Shown: piece by piece, positions 12,177 through 23,913 of the stretch
Layout of the letters: every line of letters begins with the position of its first letter
Numbering within the stretch: position 1 is the first letter of the stretch
Translations under genes and position numbers: made by a program
NCBI RefSeq assembly: GCF_010093535.1
Contig: NW_022985171.1
Span: 1,129,766-1,193,765, forward strand
Length of the DNA: 64,000 nt
From: Lindgomyces ingoldianus
Taxonomy: Eukaryota; Ascomycota; Dothideomycetes; Pleosporales; Lindgomycetaceae
Direction of reading: 5' to 3'
The notes under the pieces: model-generated
What the model saw: the letters and a program-made list of their open reading frames with translations, nothing else
Told to the model about the DNA's origin: nothing
The model's database searches: none

Positions 12177-15100
12177 ATTATATTTTATTTTAGTTTGTAA
12201 ATAAATTCTTTAGCTATTATTATTTTTTTAAGGGCTAAGTGTAAAGGTACTTAGTAGTCTTATCTTAGGCTACTACTATTATGTTACATATTCTTTCTGT
12301 CCTTAGTTTCTTAGATAGGGGTAATTCTATAATAAAGTCTATTATAATTATTATTTATAGTAGTTTAAGCGCTTTAATTAATTATAAGTATTTATAGGCT
12401 TTATGCCTTTACAAGTTGTTTTTATTACAGATGTTACATTCTTTAAGTACTTTAGTGCACAACTGCTTAATTTTTAGTACTTGTTATAGTATTACAGCCC
12501 TTAGCTTTTTTTAGAGGGTGTCTATTCTAGGGTGTCTAAACATTAGAGATTTATAGTATTTATAAATTAAGTTCTTTTATTCTTACTTACTAGCTGTAAG
12601 TATGCAGAGTTTTTTTATAAGTTTAGGTCTATTATAGATTTATTCTTTATTAGTTTTTTTAAAAAGTATAAATTTTTTAGTTTCTTTTTTTTCTTTATTA
12701 AAGTAGTCTAGTCTTTAGCTAAGGGCGTTAGCCTACTAGTTTTATGCTCTAGGCATGTGCTTAATAATATAGTTAAACTATGCAAGTTCTATTACTTATT
12801 TTACATGCATTAGTAATAGTTTCTTTACTATTAAGAACATAACTAAGTTTATATAGTTAGTTATAATGTTAAATAGTTTTACTATTTTATGTAGTTTTAT
12901 AAACTAAACTTTTACTATGTTAAGTACAGCTTTTAGTTTTTTATTAGGTATACTGTAGCTAGCTTTAGGTCCTAAGAACTTAGCAGAGTAGTACACAACT
13001 AGGTGCTACTTCCTATCTTCCTGTTTTTAATACAACGCAGCTCTGCTAGCTTCTAGGGATGCGTCTATGTAGATCTTAGTGTCTAGTTGTAGGTTGTACA
13101 TTTTTAGTACTAGTTTATCTATTATAGCTTGTTTTAAGGCTATAAATGCTTTATTTATTTATAGAGTTTAGATAAACTTTACTATTATTTACTTCTTAGT
13201 TATAGTGTTTGTTAATAGTATAGTAATTTTTAAATAGTCTCTAATTATTTATCTTACATAGCCTAATAGCTTTAAAAATCCCTTTACTTTCTTAACTATT
13301 ATAAGTTTTAGCTACTTAAGTACTTTTTATACTTTAGCTAAATTAATTTTTTTTTTTATTAATTATAAATCTTAAGTATTTTATTTTAGTAACATAGAAT
13401 TTATATTTAGAGAGCTGTAGGTAGAGTTTATACTTTCTAAGCTGTTCTAGAACTTTTTATACCTTTTATATATAGTCTTCTAGGGTATTTTTTAAATAGA
13501 TAAGGACGTTATCTAAATACACTAAAGTAAAGACATTAAGATATAGGTTAAAGGCTATATTAATAATTTATTAGAATATTACTAAGGCATTTATTAGGCT
13601 AAACAGCATTACTAATAGTTTATAAAGTCTTTACAGAGTTTTAAATACTATAAGCTATTTATCTCTTTTTTTTATTCTTATTTTATTAAATCTGTCTTAT
13701 ATGTTAAACTTTATAAAGTACTAAGTTTCTTTTAATTAATTTATAATGTTTTATATAATTAGTAGAGAAAACTAGTCTTAAACTATATTATTATTTAGGG
13801 TTTTATAGTTTTAATAGACTTAGATTTTTTTTTTATAAAAACTACTACTAAAGCTACTAGGCTGTAGCTTTCTTAAATGTGGCCTTATACTAGCATCTTG
13901 TTAATGTATTCTTATAAGGCTTTTTTTTATGCTTTAGTTAAGAGGCAAAGCTTATGCGTTTTTAGGTTGTAATTTTTTATTAAGTTAATAGTGTAATTCT
14001 AGGGCTAGTGTAGTAGTAGTTCTCTAGGGTTTTCTAGAGTTTTAAACATATTCTTATAGTCTTTATATTTAGGCAGGATGTAACCTTTTTCTTAGATTTA
14101 AATAACACTAATTTATTTTATATTCTTATTTTTTTTAATTTTTTTATAAGAGACTTTTTTAAGTTTTTTTTTTATTATTTTTATTACTTAAGCTTTTAGC
14201 TTCTAGTAGGGGAATTTTTAGAGTTTTCTCTTTTTAGAGTAGTAACTGCTACCCTGTTTTACTTATTTGTAGATTAGGCATCTATTATTATAGCATGCTA
14301 ACTAGGTTATGCGTGCATAGTTGTTAGGAGTTTTTATAGTTATAGTTTTCTAGTTAATTGCAGAGTTATGTGTTTTAAGCTAGTTATAGCCTAAAATTAT
14401 ATTATATTTGCCTTCTAGCTTAAGTATGTTTATAGACCTTTAATCTCTTATATTAGGGGTCTTAAAGTCTTTTTTATAGGTTTCTAGGTTAATCTATTCT
14501 TTACTATACTTAATTAATAATGTGTTAGTAAAGGTTACCTTAAATAAGTTTTTTTTTATATAAAATAGTATACTTTATTTGTCTACTTAATCTTTATTTA
14601 TTACAGTAAAGGTACATCTGCTGTCTACTAGGGCTAGCCTAGGCTATCCTTTGTATGTAAAGGTAGTTATTAGGCTGTGTCCTACTTCTTGTCCTACTAT
14701 AATTACTGCTAATATGTTATGTTTAACTTCTTTATTAAAAAGAAAATAAAGGTTAATGTCTTATAAGTTATTATTAAATTTTTTTTTTTTTTTTATAAAT
14801 TTAATATTTTTAGTTATAGTAGTTAGCTACTTTACATTTATAATTTTTAACTAAGTAATGTGTTATTAGATAGTTTTTTTTTCTTACTACTTTTTACTAA
14901 AAGTAGTAGAACTTATAGTTGTTTTATTCTTTACACGCTGCCTATCTCTTCTACTTATGTAGGAAAGCTATTTAGCAAGTGTAATAATTTATAGTTTTAC
15001 AGGCTAAGGCTGTTCTTTGCTATAGGCAGCTGTTATAGCTCTTTTTCTATGTAAGCTACTATCCTACTTAATGTTTATTATTCTAGTATTTAACATAGTA

Positions 15101-16900
15101 TTATTATGTGCACTAATACTAGGGGTATAGACAATTATTAGGCCTATGTAATGTGTTAAAAAGACTTTTTTAGGTCTACTATAGGTATTCCTTTGTTTAT
15201 ACTAGCTATACAGGGTGATTTTTCTATTAGCAGCTGTTAGTGCTATAGGTGCTGCTTCTGCAAAGAACATATTATCTGTAGTTCTGTTATATTACAAGAG
15301 CTTTTCTAGAGATTGCTAGGCTTAGAAGCAGTGTCTTAGGTTTTTTAGGCACTAGTTATAGTACTTTAAACTTAGCAAGTTTACTTAGCTATTCTAGCTT
15401 TTAATTTTTAATCTTAGTAAAAAATTACTATTACTTTTTTTATTTATAATATTATATTTAACTTTAGCTATTTTTTATATAATGTTAAACATTAAGTAGT
15501 TGTTGCTAATATTTATTTAATAAAGTAAGACTATATAATTACTTAAGTAGTTATGTTATAACCTGCACTTTTAGCACTTATATTCTTAAAACTATTAAGA
15601 AAGCTTTTTTACTAAAGTGCTAAAAGTCTAGTCTTAAAAAAGAAACTATTTTTCTCTTTTATAAATGTTTATAATGTATCTTTAGATCTAAGTCTTTTTT
15701 CTGTATTTTTTAAAGATTATAAAGTCTTGTAACACTATATTAAAGCTGCTAAAATTTTAAATAACTACTTTCTAGTACACTTTAGAATAGTTATTTAAAG
15801 AATAGTTGCTTTTACATTACTAGTAAAGTCTGTTGTTTAATCTTTCTAATATTTTCTTATTTATAAGGCTGTATTTAGCAGTAATAGCTTTTATTATTAT
15901 AGTAGTATTTTTATTCTCTCTCTTTTAAGAGTCTAGGTAGTTTTAGCAAAAATATCCTACTTTTTTATAGTTTAGATAGGCCTTATTTTCTAACTACTTT
16001 TATTATTTCTTTATTAAAGGCAGCCTATTATGTTTTAAAACTTAGTTTTTTTTTTAGAAAAGAGCTTTATGTATGCTTTATATAACTAAGGTCTATTAGC
16101 TTTTTATTATATTATAAAAGCTTTTTCTTTTTAAAAATAAATTTTAGCTTCTAAAAAGTTTTTTTTAATTTCTTTTTTCTTTTACATTTCTTATAATAAT
16201 TATTATAAGTTATTACTTTCTTAATATAGTCTTTAAAAGTAGTTAGTTAGTCTATGTGTATAAACTTATCTTTTACTTTGTTATTTAGTTTATTATAAAA
16301 CATGCAGCATAGAGCTTTCTAGTTGTTCTATCTACATATAGCTATTTGCTCTCTAAAGCGTGCTGCATAGTTTTAGACTAGTCTGCTGCCCTGTCTTATG
16401 TTATCTAGTCTGTTAGCTGCAATCCTTTTTTTGTCTAAGGTCCTGTAGATAGTAGATAGGGCTACTTTAAAACTTTTAATACTACTAAATACTTCTTTAG
16501 TTTTAGAGTTAAGTAGTGCGCTATTAGCTCTAAAATCTATCTAATTATTAGTATAGAGTTAAAACTAGATTATAAGGGAGCCTTCTAAGTGTAATCTTAT
16601 TTAGAAGATTATTTCTGTGTTAGTCTAAAATGCTTCTTTATTATATTACATATAAAGATAGCATTTAGTAAAGAATAGTTAGAGGTCTTTTAATAATTTT
16701 TTAAAAGGCTTTAAAAAGGCTAGTTTTAAAGCTTTTTTAGCTATAACACTTACTTTATTTATTAAGATATTTTAAACTTTTACTAATTTTACTTATAGTT
16801 TATGTATCTAATAAGCTTAAGTAGTAGCCTTATAAAAGTTAATAAGAGGTAGGGGGCTTTATAAGTTTATAGTTTTTTAGTAAAAGTTAGTAATTTTTTA
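12177..16900 (-). pseudogene. gypsy gag-pol: gag, protease, RT, RNase H and start of integrase
   Basis: Read on the minus strand from right to left: gag with a CCHC-like knuckle near 15985-15940; protease with an A-L-V-D-S motif near 14645-14600; reverse transcriptase about 13950-13100, whose Y-L-D-D box near 13535-13500 now reads YLDN (a G-to-A change). RNase H follows (D-A-S...A-A-L-Y-Q near 13070-13020), then the integrase HHCC finger (about 12565-12415) and core (M/I-D-F-I-x-E-L-P near 12345-12318). The frame is cut at 12176 by the copia insertion and resumes at 5969. Confidence 0.85.
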
Positions 16901-17102
16901 CTTAAGTTTTCTAAGCTTACTAACTTTATTACTAATCTACTAAAGTTTTTTAATATTATCCTAGATTAAGTTAATCTGTTCTACTAAAACAGCTTTACTT
17001 TAGGTTAGAACTTCTATAGATTTTAATAGCGCAGCATAGGCTATGTTAGAATCTAGGTTATATTATAAAGTTACTATACTTTTTAAAGGGAGTAGTGTTT
17101 AA

Positions 17103-17687
17103 TGTTATAATTTTTACTTTAAAAAGCACTTAGGTCTAGGGATATTCCTAGGGGGGAAGTAGGACAGGTAGTAGGGGCTAACTAGTAGGGTGTATAGTCC
17201 TACGTACAGGCTATTAGGCTAACAGAGGAGGATAGAGAGACTAGATTGTAGTTTACCCTTAATGCAGCAGTAAAAAGGCTAGGTTAAACAGTCCTTTTAA
17301 ACAAAGTTAGAGGTATATATAGTGTAAAATATATAAATAGTATTATAGCTTTTTAGAAAGCTAAATGCTACTTAGTCTATGTAAAAAAATAAACTAAATG
17401 TTAAACACACCTTCTAAAGGTTGTTTAATGTTAAAACTATATACATGTGCTAGGGCGCTAAGAGGAGTTAGCAGGAGCTTAGAGGAGCCTGCTAAGAGGG
17501 GCTCCTCTAAGCTCCCTCTAGCTCCCTGGGCTCGTCTTCCTATTGGACGACGCATTCCTCCATGGCTTCGGGCAGCCGTGCTGACTCCGTGCCCTCCGAC
17601 TGGTCTCTAAGCGAGCCCTGCCCCGACCTGGCTAGATTGTGGAGCACTGCTGGTGGAGTTACGCTGGTCCAACCGTAGACCGTAACA
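17103..17687 (-). repeat. gypsy 5' LTR (right copy)
   Basis: 585 bp. The outer 200 bases (about 17480-17687) retain many G and C residues that are T or A in the left LTR, whereas the inner part (17103-17300) is more mutated than the left LTR. The AAGAC duplication follows at 17688-17692. Confidence 0.93.
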
Positions 17688-18174
17688 AAGACGCGCTAGA
17701 CTACAGAGACGCCTTATACAGTTACTTAGCTGCAGCAGTAGGCTTAACTTATCTATAACTGCCTTAGTTATTAATTGCAGAGCTTTACTAGCTAGGCAAT
17801 AGCTTAGCTTGTTAAAAGATGTTAGATAGCAATGCACTTAGCAATAATCCTTACAGAGGAGAACACTAAGCTGCGTTAGGCTAACTATTATTAAGAGCAG
17901 AAAAGGCAACAGTGACAGCAGTATATTGCTACAGGAGGGACTCTCACAGGCCAGGAAGGTCAGAGGCTGGCTGCAGAGGCTGATAGGGTGGTCGAGGTAG
18001 ATGCGCAGGCTCAGGCATCTCAGAGCTATCGCCGAGCACCACCAACCTGCTCAAAATGCCACGTGCAAGGCCATAACAGGACTTAATGTAGAAGCAATTA
18101 GGAATCTTTTGTATATATATCTATATAGGTTTAATTTAGTTGCTGTTCAGTTATCTGTCAGAAAGGTGCTCTGG

Positions 18175-18227
18175 TTTTGGTGGGGCTGGCGGATGACTGA
18201 TTTTGGCGGATGAGTGATAAAACACGT
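18175..18227 (-). repeat. right terminal inverted repeat of the pogo element
   Basis: Reverse complement of 2522-2574 with one mismatch over 53 bp. It is followed by the TA target duplication at 18228-18229. Confidence 0.93.
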
Positions 18228-18229
18228 TA

Positions 18230-18758
18230 GAGGTTCGAACGCTGACTAAGCTAGATCATGGAAATCTAACTAACTAGAATCTGAATTTGAGAAATCTATG
18301 ATCACTGCAATGGCAACACAAGCCTGTCGATGCATCTTCTATCTAGCAGGGCGAATAGCTAAGGTCTCGAGTGTTCACAAGTCAAGACTGGATCTTTTCA
18401 TGAAGCGCTGTGGGAATGCTCCTCTGCCATTCCACTGCCAACAAAGCTCCATTTCTCCTACTGGATCTCCACATCTCAATCCAGTGTGAGACATTCTCGG
18501 CAAAACAAGGCGGGTTCTATTTTAATCCCGTCATGGATCTCTAATCGTCCCGTCATGGCCTGAGTGGAAGTTTTTGTTAACTCGTATCGATTGTTGCTAT
18601 GGGCAACGGCTATTTATTTGTACCCATGATCTTCATACCCCATGTCTTTCACCACCCACTAGCAATCCTTTGCTAATTGAAAGCACCCCTCACTCGTTTT
18701 CGTTCCTCAAGGCTGTGTATCGAAGACGAGCATTCCTCAGTCTTCCGCCTCTGCAACC
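18230..18758. promoter_or_regulatory. unique DNA between the transposon nest and the next gene
   Basis: This is normal-composition DNA holding the promoter and 5' untranslated region of the membrane-protein gene that follows. The tandem phrase CCCGTCATGG occurs twice near 18528 and 18550. No other gene is seen. Confidence 0.5.
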
Positions 18759-20873
18759 ATGGGCCGCTGGCAGCCCTACCTATACAATCAGCAGCGCAAC
18801 TCCATCTACGATGTCCCCGAGGTTTTCAACCCGAAAGCTGTAACTATGGCCAGTCGCGAGCCGCCTACTTCAAAGCCCAAGCAAGAGGGCCCGTTGGTCA
18901 ACTTTAATCGTCATCCAGACTCGTACCTGATACTCCCCTATGGCAAGACCAATGCGAAGCCGATGAGCCCAAAGCACAAGGTTGCGATCAAGGTTACTCG
19001 ATGGATCCAGCTCTTCTTACGGACAATCAATCTGTGCGGTGCCATCGGGATGCTTCTCTGTGGCATCTTCATAAGAGGTGCTCAAGATACGGAAGGATAC
19101 ATAATGAGGATTCCCGTATGTCTCCTTCTTCCGCTTAGAAAATACTGCTAACGGAACATGCAGCCTGGTATCGACATTATAAACTGTTTGTATGCCATAT
19201 ATCACCTCCTTAGGGCCGCGAAAGGACGCCCGCCAGGGAGTTCAGCGAGCTATCACTTCTTCGCCCTGGTCATGGATGCCGGGCTCATCCCATTCTACGT
19301 GTTCACTGCGATGCTCGCTATCCGTAACTACAACGAGGAAGCAGGGACAAATGGCCGTTGGCGAACATTTTTCCCAACCGATGAAGAGACTAATAAAGTA
19401 CTCCATGCTGCGTGGCTCACTGCAACAGCACTTGGAGGTCTGCATTGCGCGTCCTTGTTCTTGGACCTGTACCTTGTCTTGGTCTTCCGTAAAATTGCTC
19501 GCCTCCCACCAGACATGAATCCTCTAGAGGAGAACTTGACATCTCGGCGTAAGAGGAAGCATAAGCACAAGAATTCTTCCATTTCGGCTATAACTCCTCT
19601 CACTGAAGATGACAAACGATTCAGTGCTATGAGCGCGGGCACAACGGTGGTTGGAAGCAGGCATTCTCAGGCAGACCCGCTTATGGGTGAGAAAGACTTA
19701 CCGCCTCCAGATGTTAGCAAGGTGCCGTTCATGCACACGCGCACCAACTCAGATGTCGCCTACTCGCCACATACGCCCAGCTCAGCGCTTCAATCCCGCC
19801 ATTCTTTGTACTCTCAGCCGGCGTCGGCTCATCAGTCCCGTGCAGACCTTCATCGTCGGCAAGACCTCTATCGTAAGGATGACTCGGATGACAACGAAAC
19901 CCTGGCTCAACGTAAATCATTCCTGGCGCAGCAGGCTATCAAGAGAAGTTCAAGACCAAACTCAATGGTATCCTCGAAGCAGGAGTTCTACACGCCTCCG
20001 ACAACCGCTGACAAAAATGGTGATTCTGACGACATTTCCCTCCAGGATAACCGCGAGAGCCTGCAGACCGACAATTGGTTCGTCCATGGAAGATCCGTTG
20101 ATGAGCCGGAACAAGACCATTGCAATCCCGGAAAGAGGACAATGTTTCCTTCAAAAACCCAAACTCAGGGTTACAATGCGGTTCCAATGGAATACGACGT
20201 ATCAGACGAAGAATTTGAGCCTCCGATGATGCCTCAGCCTCTTCGCATGAATCCGCCCACCCCGCCTCCGACTAAGACCTTCACCTCTGAAGCCAGGAGC
20301 ACGCCTCAACCTGCTTCGCTTCAGAGGACCCATACGACAACGTCGATTTCTAGCGAGGCAACCTTCTCACGCTCTCCAACGCGCGCCTCCACGCCCAAGA
20401 CGCGCTATTATGGAGATCTCAAGGCCGCTACCCAGGGAATCCGAAGTGGTGGGTACTCTCCAGCCAACTCGCCAAGTGCATCACCCACGAAGAGCTCCTT
20501 CACTCCAAACAACCTTCCCAGTGCGGTGAAGAAGTACACTACCAACTCACCGAGCACAGCGAAGAACTACGCTTCAAACTCGCCCCTTAGCTTGGACAAG
20601 AAGAACTACGCTAGCATTCGAAGAACAGGCGAAACGAGCTACACGCCTGTGAAAAATCAATCGCCGCGTGTTGTGAGCAGGTCTGGTGTGGACTACGAAG
20701 GGGACTATTCATTCGACGGGGATACATCAGACCTGGGAATCCCAGGACGCAGACGCGATGTCAGTGGGAAGGTTGCAGAGGAAGGGCGTGGTGGAGTTGC
20801 GAATCTAGCTAGTCGATGGGGAGGCATGAGAGGAAGTGGATTGACGTATCGGAAGGTCAGCGGTGTGGCGTAA
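18759..20873 (+). CDS. predicted four-transmembrane protein with a long disordered tail
   Basis: Exons 18759-19115 and 19164-20873 around a 48-bp GTATGT...CAG intron give 688 residues. The start has a good context (CAACCATGG). Hydrophobic segments lie at about residues 84-105, 120-136, 149-172 and 200-227. From about 235 to the end the protein is Ser/Pro/Thr/Lys-rich, with a basic RRKRKHKHK cluster and repeated (S/T)P and NSP motifs, so it looks disordered and phosphorylatable. The layout suggests a plasma-membrane or endomembrane protein with a cytosolic tail. I recognise it only as a type widespread in filamentous fungi, without a known function. It shares no strand or operon logic with its neighbours. 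Confidence 0.88.
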
Positions 20874-21577
20874 AATGGTCGTGATTGTACTTTAGGTTTG
20901 ATATGGTGTTATATGGGCATTGATTTTTGGTGGAGTTATGAACTAGGTGTTGGAATAGGAATTCTGGGCTCAAGAAGCCGAACCTCAAGTGTGTAATTCG
21001 ATTAGGATTGGGAGAATCCAGACTCGCGAAGGTTGCAAAGCCATTGCATGCCTGGCTACTGTAGTAAATTAGAAACTTGAATGATCGTGCAAGTGTTCTT
21101 CTCGTTTGCCACTGCAGTCGTTGTGGGCTGTACAATAATTTCTTACACCGCCAGCTGACGACTGACGCGAGGCCCACATGACTTCGCATCCCACCCGTCC
21201 GGGCTGTTGGTCGCTCTGGAGGCTCTTTGTTCATTCACCCTTCAACGACGCGACATTGACCGGTCTAGACATCGTGTGCGATCTTTGTTGCTGTTCGCAT
21301 TCTTCCCCTGTGTTCTCACAAGACGCCTGCACCCGCCGTTCGCGTCGTGGACATTCCGCGTTGGCCTGTTCCCCGCTCACACGGTTGCTTTTCGCGAGAC
21401 ACGTCTCCATCCTTCTGCACGTATCCCTAGGCTTCTAACATCAGGCTACTCAAACCTCAAGTATTATTCTCTCTGGACGATACGACTGCGCAGCTGCACT
21501 CTCCACGAGTCGCCATAGGATACGATTCGATGTTTAACGGCGGGCATGCGCTGCCCACTACATACCCCGCCACAATC
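20874..21577. promoter_or_regulatory. upstream region of the Whi5/Nrm1-like gene with G1/S-type sites
   Basis: The first part is the 3' end of the membrane-protein gene. The second part contains ACGCGA twice (21165-21170, 21248-21253) and TTTCGCG (21390-21396, CGCGAAA on the minus strand). These resemble the MCB (ACGCG) and SCB (CRCGAAA) sites bound by MBF and SBF in yeasts. This is a match to short consensus only. Confidence 0.4.
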
Positions 21578-23004
21578 ATGAGTATGTCGCGTCGGCCAAG
21601 TCAAGCACACAAACTGACCGAGGCCACTAGGCAACCTGAATGCCGCACACCCCTCCAACATCTCCAAACTCTACAATCGCGATCTCCCAGACTCGCAAGA
21701 GTCCTTTGTGTCTGCTTCATCTAGAACATCGGCCGCGCCGCGCCTGCTCTTGTCGTCGAGTAACATATCCAATGCAACAGTTCCCGACACGGAATTCACG
21801 TCTCCCTCGTCCTCCAATGCGCCCTCGAGCCAAAGCCAGCTCCTGGAGCCAGCCATGCTGCTATCTCCGACCAGAGCTCGCGGTGTAAATTCGCGGCCGA
21901 ATGCACCGCGGATCGAGACCGACAACGCGCCGCGAACCACTGACAAAACAGCGAGTCCCATGTCGATCGACTCCCCTGTGTTGGCTCAGGCATCTAAGAG
22001 AACTGCCAGTGGGACTGTGAAGAGTGCTGGATTGACAGTAGACAGCTCTGTCGCGGTCGCCAGCGGGCATAGGAGAACAATCAGCGTCGAGTCCAACTCG
22101 AACCCACGCATCGGAGAGGCATGGCGTGCATCCAATCCAAGACATTCGCTTGTAACTAACATATTATGTAGCTATCTGCGCAACTTCGGACTCGACTTTC
22201 CTATGCCATGGTCAAGGTGCAGAATGGTTGGGAGAAGCAGTCCCTCGAGGAACTAGAGGAACTCCCATCTCAGCGCGGTTCCCCAAACTCTACTCACGCG
22301 AAGAGTGAAGGGTCTCGGCTGCCCTTTGATTCACCCCAATCTACAGAGCGCCGACGCCGTCCCAGTGGTGTATCTGTAAACTCTGACCAGATGATAATGT
22401 CCCCAGGTCAGAGCAGCCCTTCAAGCGTTTCACGATCGCTCGCAGCCACTTCCTCTTGTAAGTTTACCCTCGAGTGAATTGCATACCCAATTACCTCTAA
22501 CATATTACTGCAGCATACTGGCAGTCAGGACCGAGGTCTCAGAGGCAATCTTCGGCCAGCCAGCACACGGTCACCTTTGCGGAGACCGGCCCAGTATTGG
22601 CGCCTGCGCCTGAGATAGAACCCCGAAGAAAGCGTCGATCGAGTGCCTCTCATGCACCTCCACCTTTGCTGTCTTCAACTCAGCGTAAGCATTATAGCGA
22701 CCTAGGTGGCGCACCTCGAACCCCAACCACTGCTCCCAGATCAGGCATTTTGAGAATGCCAAGTCAACAAGCCGAGAAAGATGCGGTAGACACGCTGCTG
22801 TTCATGAGCAGCCCCAACAATTCCAGTCGCGTGGCACACACTAGCATAGATTCCAAAGCTCATCCTAGTCCCTTGAGATCAGAAGCTGCTCGAACGCGTC
22901 GCGTAATGTTCGAGAATCACTCCATAAAGGACATCGCAGGTCAACAGCACAAGGCAAACATCGGGCAGTCCGGAGCCTTTTCTCGAGCAAATACAACGCG
23001 CTAG
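21578..23004 (+). CDS. Whi5/Nrm1-like G1/S transcription repressor candidate
   Basis: I infer four exons: 21578-21581 (only ATGA), 21631-22118, 22172-22457 and 22514-23004, giving 422 residues. The first intron has a perfect GTATGT donor, a CTGAC branch and a CACTAG acceptor; a start at 21530 in the same frame is also possible. The second intron appears to be GC-AG (donor GCATGG, branch CTAAC). The protein is Ser/Pro-rich with SP/TP sites. One folded-looking segment, LRTRLSYAMVKVQNGW (about residues 169-184), resembles the short motif by which Whi5 and Nrm1 bind SBF/MBF. A second, DAVDTLLFMSSP, lies near 350. The family call rests on these motifs and is from memory. If right, it would bind G1/S factors in the nucleus and be controlled by CDK phosphorylation. 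Confidence 0.6.
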
Positions 23005-23913
23005 TTCTTACATCACCGTGTATCTCCACGACTGGCGGCTGTAACAGGCACAATGCCTCAGTAGCATCCCCACTAGGCCGCTCGACGAGAACAAGAACGA
23101 CTGCATTGCACGGATGGCGTTGTGTGATACCCAAATATCTCATTGTTCCGCACACATTGATTCTATATTGGTTAGGTACACGCTATACTCTGCTAATTCT
23201 AGAATGAACGAAGATATTGTCTGCCGGTTTGAAGATACTGTTGACTTAGGCCCGGAAAGGAGGCTTATTTGGTGGCTATATGTATAGGAGCTATGCGTTA
23301 ACTATTACTCACGCATATTTCCTTATTCAGGGTACCGCACGACGCTACGAACGTCATTATGAGGCTGTTGCATGTGGCTGATCTGTTTGTATATGTGGCG
23401 TTACCTATTAAAACATCGAACCACTTGTCGAAATTGCAACACAGCGGACTGCCTCAACTCCTTTAGTTATCACGAAGCTGCTGTCAAGCAGAAGAATCCC
23501 ACTGTCATGATTACGTCTCCAGATGAGATATTGCCCATCATGCATCGCGAATTGCGGTGTTCCAAGACGCTGCTTGAGTGCTTAGGTTTCTCACTTTCTC
23601 GGTTCCTTGCCGAGCCTCGTGCGGATCACCGCCCCGGCGCATCACACATGGGCCTGGCTCGAACATAATCAGTCCACGTCTTACATCTCGCATGCTTCAA
23701 TTTCTTAGTCAAGGTTTGCAAGCATATAAATACCTGCGCCTTCTGTCCTCCTTTTCTTTTCAGACTGGTCAATTGATTTTCACCCCTTCTCTGTTTCCTC
23801 TTTCCTTTGTCCCAGCCAACTCCGCAGTTGGAGGAGGGCTACAATCAGCTTTCCCGCCTTCCAAGCTTGCTTCGGTAGGTTAAGAGCATCAGAGATCATA
23901 GAAAGGGTTCAGA
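23005..23913. promoter_or_regulatory. intergenic; promoter of ACH1
   Basis: The first half would be the 3' region of the preceding gene. A TATA-like CATATAAATA near 23723 lies about 190 bp upstream of the ACH1 start, followed by a pyrimidine-rich stretch (about 23745-23820) typical of highly expressed fungal promoters. No gene was recognised. Confidence 0.5.

Larger units (their letters stand above)
3824..17687 (-). mobile_element. Ty3/gypsy chromodomain retrotransposon (chromovirus clade), interrupted by a copia element
   Basis: It has 585-bp direct LTRs at both ends (3824-4408 and 17103-17687) starting TGTTACA and ending TGTAACA/CGTAACA, bounded by the 5-bp duplication AAGAC (3819-3823 and 17688-17692). 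Without the nested copia element it is about 7.66 kb, a normal gypsy length. Minus-strand reading gives gag, protease, reverse transcriptase, RNase H, integrase and a chromodomain, in Ty3 order. A purine-rich tract sits next to the 3' LTR. Stops are widespread, so it is inactive. Confidence 0.93.
2640..18101 (+). pseudogene. Fot1/pogo DDE transposase, split by the gypsy element and full of RIP stops
   Basis: The left part (about 2640-3823) and right part (17693-18101) read as one frame once the gypsy element is removed, with many CAG/CAA/TGG codons turned into stops. In order: an N-terminal helix-turn-helix region, a CENP-B-type DNA-binding segment near 2920-3060 (pattern PPRVGK...RF), then the DDE core. 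The second catalytic Asp region (IVDS followed by H/Y-AT) is near 3445-3490, and a SSHLLQPLDV block, typical of this superfamily, near 3537-3570. The right part encodes the C-terminal tail, with a coiled, Gln/Arg-rich stretch and a CCHC-type knuckle (C-x2-C-x4-H-x4-C) near 18050-18090. Non-functional. Confidence 0.88.
2522..18227 (+). mobile_element. Fot1/pogo-type DNA transposon, interrupted by nested retrotransposons
   Basis: The outermost element of the nest. Its ends are 53-bp terminal inverted repeats differing at one base, and it is bounded on both sides by TA (2520-2521 and 18228-18229), the usual Tc1/mariner/pogo target duplication. Subtracting the inserted gypsy element and one copy of its 5-bp duplication leaves about 1.84 kb, the size of Fot1/Pot2 elements. 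Both arms encode parts of one plus-strand DDE transposase. The TIRs are almost unmutated while the coding parts are heavily RIP-mutated. Confidence 0.92.

Noticed and set aside
17398..17610. 70-codon open frame
   Set aside because: It lies within the gypsy LTR and reflects its less mutated outer end.
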